In this document: piece by piece, positions 1 to 5,718 of the stretch
How positions within the stretch are numbered: the first letter of the stretch is position 1
How the letters are laid out: the number at the start of each line of letters is the position of its first letter
Source: JBGPIT01 sp041485125
Lineage (GTDB): Bacteria; Desulfobacterota; Binatia; UTPRO1
NCBI GenBank assembly: GCA_041485125.1
Contig: JBGPIT010000170.1
Span: 1-10,116 of the forward strand
Length of the DNA: 10,116 bases
Direction: 5' to 3'
Position numbers and translations under genes: made by a program
The notes under the pieces: model-generated
What the model was told of the DNA's origin: nothing
The model's database searches: none
What the model saw: only the letters and a program-made list of their open reading frames with translations

Positions 1-150
1 AAGAAGCCGGTCCCGATGGATCCCTGGAGCCGCAACTACTTCTACACGAGCCCGGGCGAGCACGGCGACTACGACCTGTACTCGTACGGCTCCGACGGCG
101 CACCGGGCGGAGACAAGGACGCCACCGACATTGCGAGCTGGCAGGGATAG
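1..150 (+). CDS. gspG: Type II secretion major pseudopilin GspG, C-terminal part
   Basis: This is the last 49 residues of GspG, the major subunit of the periplasmic pseudopilus; the start lies upstream of the window. The frame is open from base 1 and ends at a TAG (148-150). Visible family marks are the Asp-Pro-Trp motif (residues 7-9 of the fragment), the Ser-Pro-Gly-Glu-His-Gly-Asp-Tyr-Asp-Leu-Tyr-Ser block (17-28), a Gly-Ser-Asp-Gly turn (30-33) and the closing Asp-Ile-Ala-Ser-Trp (43-47). In known GspG structures the aspartates of this C-terminal loop bind calcium, which stabilises the pseudopilus; the corresponding Asp32, Asp38, Asp40 and Asp43 are present. The next gene, gspH, starts inside this one, 20 bases before its end. 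The assignment is very secure because this C-terminus separates GspG from type IV pilins, which usually end in a disulfide-closed loop. Confidence 0.95.
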   Translation, partial: KKPVPMDPWSRNYFYTSPGEHGDYDLYSYGSDGAPGGDKDATDIASWQG

Positions 151-607
151 CCGCCGCCTCGGGCACGCCGGGTTCACTCTCTTCGAGCTCATCGTCGTGC
201 TGTTGATCATCGCGATCGGCAGCGCGTTCGTCGCTCCCGCGATCTCGAGCGGTTGGGAGTCGCGCCAGGTCCGCCAGGGGACGCGCAGGCTCGCCGGGAT
301 CATGCGCGGCCTGCGCGAGCAGGCGGTGCGCCGCGGCGTCGAGCAGGAGCTCGTGCTCGAGCCCGACGGCTCGACCGTGCACTGGGCCGAGGATCAGACG
401 GTCTCGCTGCCCGAGGGCGTCGAGATCGAGGGCGTGCGCGGCGGCTGGCGCGACGGGGACGGCAGCGTCCACGTCATCTTCTACCCCAACGGCGGCACGA
501 CCGGCGTTGCACTTCTCGTCTCCGGCCCGTCTGCCGCCGGACTCAAGTTCGGTATCGATCTCGACCCGCTGCTCGGCTCGGTCGCGATCCGGAACGCCGC
601 CGGATGA
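131..607 (+). CDS. gspH: Minor pseudopilin GspH (GspH/FimT family)
   Basis: Minor pseudopilin of the T2SS, 158 residues. It is inserted in the inner membrane, processed by the prepilin peptidase, and built into the pseudopilus just below the I-J-K tip. It has a 14-residue basic leader ending His-Ala-Gly, with cleavage expected between Gly14 and Phe15; the mature N-terminus is Phe-Thr-Leu-Phe-Glu with the required Glu5 (residue 19). A hydrophobic helix follows to about residue 38. The C-terminal domain carries the GspH/FimT pattern Phe-Tyr-Pro-Asn-Gly-Gly (about 117-122) and a final Asp-Pro-Leu-Leu-Gly-Ser-Val strand. The start is a TTG at 131, chosen because it gives a normal leader length; the AAGGA at 115-119 lies 11 bases upstream. 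It overlaps gspG by 20 bases and its TGA overlaps the ATG of gspI, so translation is probably coupled on both sides. Confidence 0.9.
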   Translation: MRAGRDSRRLGHAGFTLFELIVVLLIIAIGSAFVAPAISSGWESRQVRQGTRRLAGIMRGLREQAVRRGVEQELVLEPDGSTVHWAEDQTVSLPEGVEIEGVRGGWRDGDGSVHVIFYPNGGTTGVALLVSGPSAAGLKFGIDLDPLLGSVAIRNAAG

Positions 608-1011
608 GAGCCTCGCGCGGCTTCACCCTCATCGAGGTCGCGATCGCGCTCGCGATCGTCGGCATCGGCGTGACGACGGTCCTGCAGCTTTTCTCGGGCG
701 GCCTCCGCATGGAAGCGGGGGCGAGCACGCGCGCCAAGGCGGTGATCTACGCGCGCGGGCTCCTCGACGACGTCATGGCACGCTCCGAGATGGTGCCGGG
801 CGCCGATCAAGGCCGCTTCAACGACGGCTATCACTACGAACGGCGCGTCCGCCTGGCGCCGGAGGCGACGGATCAGACCAGCGACCTCGACGTCCAAAGC
901 GAGATTGCGATGTACGAGATCGAGGTGACGGTGCTCTGGCCGCGTGACGAGACGCGCGAAGGCACCTACACGCTCCGCACGCTGCGGGTCGGACAGCGGC
1001 CACCGCAATGA
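604..1011 (+). CDS. gspI: Minor pseudopilin GspI
   Basis: Minor pseudopilin of 135 residues, the usual size for GspI. It nucleates the pseudopilus tip together with GspJ and GspK. A very short leader (Met-Arg-Ala-Ser-Arg-Gly) precedes the cleavage site Gly6/Phe7, followed by Phe-Thr-Leu-Ile-Glu with Glu5 present (residue 11) and a hydrophobic helix to about residue 30. The globular part has the GspI strand pattern ending in an alternating Tyr-Glu-Ile-Glu-Val-Thr-Val-Leu-Trp-Pro stretch (about 105-114) and a Tyr-Thr-Leu-Arg-Thr-Leu-Arg-Val strand. The frame is open far upstream, but this ATG is chosen because it places the leader correctly and overlaps the gspH stop as ATGA. The TGA of gspI in turn overlaps the gspJ ATG at 1008. 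Confidence 0.93.
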   Translation: MRASRGFTLIEVAIALAIVGIGVTTVLQLFSGGLRMEAGASTRAKAVIYARGLLDDVMARSEMVPGADQGRFNDGYHYERRVRLAPEATDQTSDLDVQSEIAMYEIEVTVLWPRDETREGTYTLRTLRVGQRPPQ

Positions 1012-1799
1012 GCGCCCGGCACTCCAGGCAACGGCGGCGCGATCGGGGCACCGGCGCGGCGGCGGGCTTCACGCTGATCGAGGTCGTGCTCGCGCTGGTG
1101 ATCCTGAGCCTGATCGCGCTCATGCTCTACAGCGCCTTCGAGACCGGCCATCGCGCCGTGATCGCGGGCGAGCGCAAAGCCGACGTGAATCAGCGCACCC
1201 GTCTCGCCGAGGAGATCCTCGGACGCCAGATCCGCTCCGCGGTCTTCTACTTCGCGCGCCACGACGAGGACCAGGTTCCCTATTTCGTCGGCCGCGCCGA
1301 CGGCGTGAGCTTCGTCACCTCGGCGCCGCAGGGACGCGGCGGCACCGGCCTCGCCGTCGCCACCTACCGCGTGCTCGACAACCAGCTCGTGCTCGAGGAG
1401 CGCGGCGTGTTCTCGCCCGACGATCTCTACGATCCGCCCTCCGATGCCGCGGTCGCGCGCGCCGTCCTGGTGCCGCACGTCAGCAGCATCCTCTTCGAGT
1501 ACATCGCGCGCGACGACACCGAGGCGAACTGGCAGCGGACGTGGGACGCGCAAGAAGAGGACGCGCTGCCGGCCGCGGTCCGCATCACCATGGAGGGCCT
1601 GCCGTTCTTCGACGACGTGCCGTGGACGCAAGTCGTCCCGCTCATGACCATCGCCTACGGCTGGGGTGCCGACGACTTCGAGCAGCCGCCCGACGAGGAG
1701 GACCACGAAGGCGACGGCGACTCCGTCGGTGACAACGACAACAACGCGAGCCCGGACGAACCGGCCGATCCGGAAGATCTGGAAGACAGTGGCAACTAG
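1008..1799 (+). CDS. gspJ: Minor pseudopilin GspJ with acidic C-terminal tail
   Basis: Minor pseudopilin of 263 residues, part of the I-J-K tip complex. The leader is 20 residues and strongly basic (Arg-Gln-Arg-Arg-Arg near residues 7-11), with cleavage at Gly20/Phe21; the mature protein begins Phe-Thr-Leu-Ile-Glu with Glu5 present (residue 25), followed by a helix to about residue 43. The helix continues into the family's Asn-Gln-Arg-Thr-Arg-Leu-Ala-Glu-Glu-Ile segment (61-70). The globular beta domain runs to about residue 220. The last 42 residues (222-263) are odd: 19 Asp/Glu, no Lys or Arg, and an Asp-Gly-Asp-Ser-Val-Gly-Asp-Asn-Asp run (236-244). This tail is beyond the usual family length and looks disordered or metal-binding. 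The start overlaps the gspI stop (ATGA). A 12-base gap separates it from gspK. Confidence 0.92.
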   Translation: MSARHSRQRRRDRGTGAAAGFTLIEVVLALVILSLIALMLYSAFETGHRAVIAGERKADVNQRTRLAEEILGRQIRSAVFYFARHDEDQVPYFVGRADGVSFVTSAPQGRGGTGLAVATYRVLDNQLVLEERGVFSPDDLYDPPSDAAVARAVLVPHVSSILFEYIARDDTEANWQRTWDAQEEDALPAAVRITMEGLPFFDDVPWTQVVPLMTIAYGWGADDFEQPPDEEDHEGDGDSVGDNDNNASPDEPADPEDLEDSGN

Positions 1800-1811
1800 C
1801 GAATCATAGGC

Positions 1812-2924
1812 ATGCGATCAGCTGAGGACATTCGACGGATCGTGAGGACCGCCGCCGCGGCGCGCATCGCCCGCGTGGGCCGGACGGCGACGTCTGCGCT
1901 GGCGGGCCATGCCGGCTCCGAGCGCGGCGTCGCGCTCTTGATGGTGCTCTGGGTCTTCATGGTCCTCACCGTGCTGGTCGGCGAGTTCGGGCGCAGCATG
2001 CGCGACGACGCGGTCGCGACGCAGAACCTCGCCGAGGAGGTGCAGGCGCGCGGGATCGCAATGGCGGGCATCAATCAGGCGATCTATCGCGCGCTGCGCT
2101 CGCACGAGACCCAAACCGAGGCGACCCGTCACGCCCAGCAACAGCAGCAGCAGAAGCGCGGGCTCGAGACCAAGGAACCGGAAGTCTGGCTCGCCGACGG
2201 CAAGCCGCACGAGGCCCCATACGCCGGCGGCAAGTACACGGTCCGCATCTTCGACGAGGGCGGTAAGATCAGCTTGAACCGCGCCGACGAGGCGCTGCTG
2301 CGCCGCGTGTTCGCCAGCCTCGGCGTCGAGCGCTCGGAGCAGGAGGAGATCGTCGACGCCATCCTCGATTGGCGCGACAGCGACTCGCTGCGCCGGGTGC
2401 ACGGCGCGGAGGAGGAGTACTACGCCAAGCTGCCGGAGCCGTATCGGCCGAAAAACGGCGCCTTCGACTCGGTCGAGGAGCTGCTCCTGGTGAAGGGCAT
2501 CAGCCACGACCTCTTCTATGGAACCCAACCGGCCAAGTTCGCGCGCGACGAGAAGCCGGCGATCCCCCTCACCGAAGTCTTTTCCGTGTTCAATAGGACC
2601 GCTAACATCAACATCCGCTCGGCCTCGCCGGCGGTCCTACGGGTCCTGATGCAAGGAGAGGAGGAGGATGTGGAGGCGGTGATCGAGGCGCGAGACGCCG
2701 ATCCAGCGAGTGCACTCAAGCTGCTGCAGGCCAAGATCGGCGACGCGCTGCTGTCGCGCCGGGTGGTCGACCGCGCGCCGACCACGGTCGCGATCGACGC
2801 GCGGGCGTCGATGGAGCACGGCCACATCCAGGCACGCGTCGGCGCGATCATCGACTTTTCCGAGGACGGCGACGGCTTCCACGTCGCGCGTTGGATCGAC
2901 CGCCTACCGGCGCGCGGAACCTGA
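1812..2924 (+). CDS. gspK: Minor pseudopilin GspK (tip subunit)
   Basis: Largest minor pseudopilin, 370 residues, expected at the very tip of the pseudopilus on top of I and J. The mature protein should start after Gly39 at Val-Ala-Leu-Leu-Met; mature position 5 is Met instead of Glu, which is normal for GspK and distinguishes it from the other pseudopilins. Family marks are the Asp-Glu-Gly-Gly-Lys-Ile-Ser-Leu-Asn motif (148-156), the Ile-Leu-Asp-Trp-Arg-Asp-Ser-Asp calcium-site region (184-191) followed by Gly-Ala-Glu-Glu-Glu-Tyr-Tyr (198-204), and the Asn-Ile-Asn-Ile-Arg-Ser-Ala-Ser-Pro helix-hairpin segment (265-273). A six-glutamine run lies at 109-114. The ATG start has only a weak upstream ribosome site; GTG codons at 1842 (GAGGA 13 bases upstream) or 1875 would shorten the unusually long leader to 29 or 18 residues. 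The TGA overlaps the gspL ATG. Confidence 0.93.
   Translation: MRSAEDIRRIVRTAAAARIARVGRTATSALAGHAGSERGVALLMVLWVFMVLTVLVGEFGRSMRDDAVATQNLAEEVQARGIAMAGINQAIYRALRSHETQTEATRHAQQQQQQKRGLETKEPEVWLADGKPHEAPYAGGKYTVRIFDEGGKISLNRADEALLRRVFASLGVERSEQEEIVDAILDWRDSDSLRRVHGAEEEYYAKLPEPYRPKNGAFDSVEELLLVKGISHDLFYGTQPAKFARDEKPAIPLTEVFSVFNRTANINIRSASPAVLRVLMQGEEEDVEAVIEARDADPASALKLLQAKIGDALLSRRVVDRAPTTVAIDARASMEHGHIQARVGAIIDFSEDGDGFHVARWIDRLPARGT
2136..2153 (+). repeat. CAG/CAA trinucleotide run encoding polyglutamine in gspK
   Basis: Six consecutive Gln codons (five CAG, one CAA in second place) encode residues 109-114 of GspK. The run sits in a polar, charged segment between the N-terminal helix and the first beta strands. 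It is in frame and probably a loop-length variant produced by triplet slippage. Confidence 0.85.
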
Positions 2925-4333
2925 TGGACCTCGCCACCTTCTCGCTTCGCATCCGGCGCGCCGACTTTCTCGACGGCCTCGGCATCTTCGTCGAGCCGTC
3001 GCGGGTGACGCTGGCGCACGTGACCAAGCGCTTCATGCGCGTGGCGTTGCGGCACGCCCGGAGCTACCCGCTCGTGGTGACGAGCCCGCAGGACCGGCTA
3101 CAGAGCCTCGAGCAGGCTGTCGCGTCGTTCACGCGCGAGTTCAACGTGCAGCCCGGCGCGGTCCATCTCTGCCTCGGTCGCCACGAGCTGCTGCTGAACC
3201 GCATCATGCTGCCCGCCGCCGCGCGCGAGAATCTCCAGCAGGTGCTGGAATACGAGGTCGAGCGCATCATCCCGCTGCCGCGCGACGAGATCTTCTACGA
3301 CTACCAGGTGCGCGAGTCGGGTGGCGGCGAGGCCGGCCGGCTCGCGGTGCTGGTGGTGTCGGTGCCGCGACGGGTGGTGCGCGAGTACCTCGACGCGCTC
3401 GAGCTCGCCGGCGTGCGGCCGAAGACGGTCGGTATCGCGGCGGTCGCGCTCGGGGACTACGCCGCGTTTTGCCGTGGACCGTCCGACGCGCCGTTCGCGA
3501 TCATGACGCCGAGCGGGCGCGACTTCGAGCTCGCGGTCTTCGTCGAGCGCCAGCTCATCGCCGACCACGTGCTGCGCGACGGGCTCACGCCGACGGCCGC
3601 GGAGCTCGACGAGATGATCCGGCGCGACCTGGCGGAGGTCTTTCGCGCCCCCGAAGGCGAGGTCGAGGTGCTGTACGCGGGCGCGCCGCTCTCGGCGGCG
3701 AGCGTCGACGGCACCCCCGATCTGTTCACGCTCGCCCACGGACGTCTCGAGGCGCCGCCCGAGTTCTTCGAGAGTCCCGAGCCGGCGCTGTTGCCGGCGG
3801 TCGGCGCCGCGCTGGCGGCCGCGCGCGAGGGCAGCGTCGACGTCAACCTGTTGCCGGAGGAGGACCGGCCGGGCCTGCAGGAAGGCCTGCTGGTGCCGCT
3901 CATTCTGCTCGTGATCGTGGCTCTACTGACGCTGGTGTACGGCGGCAGCGTGATCGTGCGCGACGAGATGACCCGGCGGGCGCTGGCGCACGAGGTCGAG
4001 GCGCTCGAACCGCAGGTGGCGGTGGTGAAGAAACAGGAGGCGGAGGCGCGCACGCTCGAGGCCCAGCTCAGCACCCTCACCACCGATCAAGACCGTCGCA
4101 TGATCAACTATCTGCGCGAGCTCACCGACCGCATCCCGACCGACGCGTATCTCACCACCATGCGCTACCGGAACGGTCGCGTCGAGATCGACGGCTTCGC
4201 GACCAAGGCCTCCGAGCTCATCAAGACCCTTGAGGACTCGCCGCTCCTACGCAACGTGCAGTTCACCTCGCCGACGACGGCCGGACAGGGCGGGCAGGAG
4301 CGTTTCTCGATCGTCGCGGAGGTCGAGGAATGA
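2924..4333 (+). CDS. gspL: Inner-membrane assembly platform protein GspL (PilM-like plus PilN-like)
   Basis: Bitopic inner-membrane protein of 469 residues. GspL recruits the ATPase GspE through its cytoplasmic domain and pairs with GspM in the periplasm. Residues 15-300 form an actin/PilM-like cytoplasmic domain; the Ile-Pro-Leu-Pro-Arg-Asp-Glu-Ile-Phe-Tyr-Asp-Tyr-Gln-Val segment (116-129) is typical of this fold. An Asn-Leu-Leu-Pro-Glu-Glu motif (308-313), seen at the N-terminus of PilN proteins, comes just before the single membrane helix (321-345). A coiled coil (about 346-388) and a ferredoxin-like PilN/GspL domain (about 390-467) follow. The ATG at 2924 overlaps the gspK TGA (TGATG); an in-frame TTG at 2891 lies inside gspK and is less likely. 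The gene ends in an ATGA overlap with gspM. The PilM and PilN parts fused in one chain fit GspL rather than a type IV pilus operon. Confidence 0.9.
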   Translation: MDLATFSLRIRRADFLDGLGIFVEPSRVTLAHVTKRFMRVALRHARSYPLVVTSPQDRLQSLEQAVASFTREFNVQPGAVHLCLGRHELLLNRIMLPAAARENLQQVLEYEVERIIPLPRDEIFYDYQVRESGGGEAGRLAVLVVSVPRRVVREYLDALELAGVRPKTVGIAAVALGDYAAFCRGPSDAPFAIMTPSGRDFELAVFVERQLIADHVLRDGLTPTAAELDEMIRRDLAEVFRAPEGEVEVLYAGAPLSAASVDGTPDLFTLAHGRLEAPPEFFESPEPALLPAVGAALAAAREGSVDVNLLPEEDRPGLQEGLLVPLILLVIVALLTLVYGGSVIVRDEMTRRALAHEVEALEPQVAVVKKQEAEARTLEAQLSTLTTDQDRRMINYLRELTDRIPTDAYLTTMRYRNGRVEIDGFATKASELIKTLEDSPLLRNVQFTSPTTAGQGGQERFSIVAEVEE

Positions 4334-5004
4334 ACTGGCGTGACTGGTTCAGCAAACGGGCGCCGCGCGAGCGCGCCCTCATCATCGCGGGTGGCGTGCT
4401 CATCGTCCTCGCGCTGCTCCGCTTCCTGGTGCTCTCGCCGTTCCTCGCCTATCGCTCCAACTTGCGCGACGACATCGACGCCAACCGCGCCATGCTGGAG
4501 AACGCCTCCGCCTATCTCGCCCGCTCCGGCGACACCGCGCGCCAGCGCGAGGCGCTGCAGGGACGGTTCAAGCAGCTCCGCGGCCAGCTGGTACCGGGCG
4601 ACACCCCGACCTTGGCGGCCGCGGCCCTGCAGGACACGCTCCGCAATCTCGCCAACGAGAAAGGGATCGACATCCAGAGCACGCAGGTGATGCGCGAGGA
4701 GACCGTCGGCGACTTCAAGCGCATCGCGGTCCGCATCACCGTGACCGGTGAGCTCCGCAACCTCGCCGAGTTCCTGAACGCGATCGAGCACGGGCCGGTC
4801 CGTGTGGCGCTGCCGTTTCTCGAGATCAGCCGCCGCGGCGCCGCGCTGCGCGGCAAAGGCGCGCGCACGCTCGCGGCGACGCTCGAGGTGAGCGCCTTCA
4901 TTCAGGGCGCGATGATGCCCGAGGCGGCTCCGGCCGCGGCGGCAGATGGCGGCTCGCCCCGGCCCAGAACGGCCGCGACGCCGCGTCCCGAGGGGGCGGC
5001 CTGA
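4330..5004 (+). CDS. gspM: Inner-membrane assembly platform protein GspM (PilO-like)
   Basis: Bitopic inner-membrane protein of 224 residues and partner of GspL in the T2SS assembly platform. It has a short cytoplasmic N-terminus containing the Arg-Glu-Arg segment (13-15) common just before the membrane helix of GspM, one membrane helix (about 16-37), a periplasmic coiled coil (about 44-88) and a ferredoxin-like domain (about 92-193) that includes Glu-Leu-Arg-Asn-Leu-Ala-Glu-Phe-Leu-Asn (141-150), a helix typical of GspM/PilO. The last 27 residues are Ala/Pro-rich and probably disordered. It overlaps gspL (ATGA) and its TGA overlaps the next start (TGATG). Sequence alone cannot cleanly separate GspM from PilO; position directly after gspL in a gsp operon decides it. 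Confidence 0.85.
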   Translation: MNWRDWFSKRAPRERALIIAGGVLIVLALLRFLVLSPFLAYRSNLRDDIDANRAMLENASAYLARSGDTARQREALQGRFKQLRGQLVPGDTPTLAAAALQDTLRNLANEKGIDIQSTQVMREETVGDFKRIAVRITVTGELRNLAEFLNAIEHGPVRVALPFLEISRRGAALRGKGARTLAATLEVSAFIQGAMMPEAAPAAAADGGSPRPRTAATPRPEGAA

Positions 5005-5702
5005 TGAAGCGGCTCTTGATCGTGAACATCGTGCTGCTCGCGATCGTCGTCGTGCTCGCGGCGCAGATCGCCAGCCTGTGGTGGCGGGGCCAGCCGGCGG
5101 TCGATCCGGTCGTGCCGAAGGCCGCGAAGCCGCCGAAGGCCGACGTCCGCAATGCGCCGCGCCGCCCGCCCGCGCCCGACATCGCCGAGAAGATCGCGGC
5201 CAAGGATCTCTTCGACCCGACGCGTGCACCCGCGACTGCCGAGAGCGTCGCCGCCACCGAGGAGCCGGTCCGTCCGTTGACGTTGGCGCTGATGGGCGTG
5301 ATGGTCGCGGCCGGCGAGCGCCAGGTGCTGGTGAAGGACCAGACCCAACCGAAGCCGATCTGGCTGCGCGAAGGCGAGCAGATCGGCGGCTACTCGGTCG
5401 CGCGCATCGATCCGGAGGCGGTGGTCATGACGGCGCCGAACGGCGACGAGACACGCTTGATGATCAACGTCGAGAAGCACGCCGGCGCCGTGCCGGCGAC
5501 CGGGCCGGCCGGCATCCAGCCGCCAGCGACGGTCGTGATCAGGCCGGGCGTGCCGAGCCCCGCGGCGACGCCGGTGCGCCCGCGGCGTGCCGGCGCGGCA
5601 GGCACCGACATCAAAGAGAAGATCGAGCGGCTGCGTGAGGAAGCGCGGCGACGGCGTGGGCAACCGGAGCAACCGGCGCCGCCCGGCCAGCCACCGTCGT
5701 AG
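5004..5702 (+). CDS. gspC: GspC/PilP-like inner-membrane protein with HR domain, no PDZ
   Basis: A 232-residue bitopic protein that probably links the inner-membrane platform to the secretin, the role of GspC. An N-terminal membrane helix (about 4-26) is followed by a Pro/Ala-rich linker. The motif Ile-Ala-Ala-Lys-Asp-Leu-Phe-Asp-Pro (63-71) typically opens the GspC homology region. The HR-like beta domain spans about 91-156, with Leu-Ala-Leu-Met-Gly-Val-Met, a Trp-Leu-Arg-Glu-Gly-Glu-Gln-Ile-Gly-Gly turn (120-129) and a final Arg-Leu-Met-Ile strand. In proteobacterial GspC a PDZ or coiled-coil domain follows; here there is instead a Pro-rich stretch, a short charged helix (201-219, Lys/Glu/Arg-rich) and a Pro-rich end. 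AGGGGG at 4991-4996 lies 7 bases before the ATG, which overlaps the gspM stop. It might be annotated as GspN or PilP elsewhere; the HR domain and position before gspD favour GspC. Confidence 0.72.
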   Translation: MKRLLIVNIVLLAIVVVLAAQIASLWWRGQPAVDPVVPKAAKPPKADVRNAPRRPPAPDIAEKIAAKDLFDPTRAPATAESVAATEEPVRPLTLALMGVMVAAGERQVLVKDQTQPKPIWLREGEQIGGYSVARIDPEAVVMTAPNGDETRLMINVEKHAGAVPATGPAGIQPPATVVIRPGVPSPAATPVRPRRAGAAGTDIKEKIERLREEARRRRGQPEQPAPPGQPPS

Positions 5703-5705
5703 CGT

Positions 5706-5714
5706 GAGGAGGAG
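5706..5714 (+). promoter_or_regulatory. Strong ribosome binding site of gspD
   Basis: A purine run GAGGAGGAG, a near-perfect Shine-Dalgarno sequence, sits in the 16-base gap between the gspC-like stop and gspD. It is 4 bases from the first ATG (5719) and 7 bases from the second in-frame ATG (5722), so either could be used. It is the strongest ribosome site in the window and suggests that the multimeric secretin is translated more independently than the coupled genes before it. Confidence 0.75.
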
Positions 5715-5718
5715 ACCG

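Noticed and set aside
253..603. Upstream extension of the gspI frame
   Set aside because: The extension is Arg/Ala-rich shadow sequence inside gspH; the ATG at 604 gives the proper prepilin leader and the ATGA overlap.
2891..2923. TTG start for gspL 11 codons upstream
   Set aside because: It lies inside gspK and lacks a ribosome site; the ATG in TGATG at 2924 fits the pattern of the operon.
2710..4233. 507-residue open frame on the + strand overlapping gspK and gspL
   Set aside because: Very Arg/Ala-rich out-of-frame translation; the overlapping frames carry GspK and GspL motifs.
5703..5718. Promoter or terminator between the gspC-like gene and gspD
   Set aside because: Only 16 bases, fully explained by the ribosome binding site; no hairpin or -35/-10 pattern.
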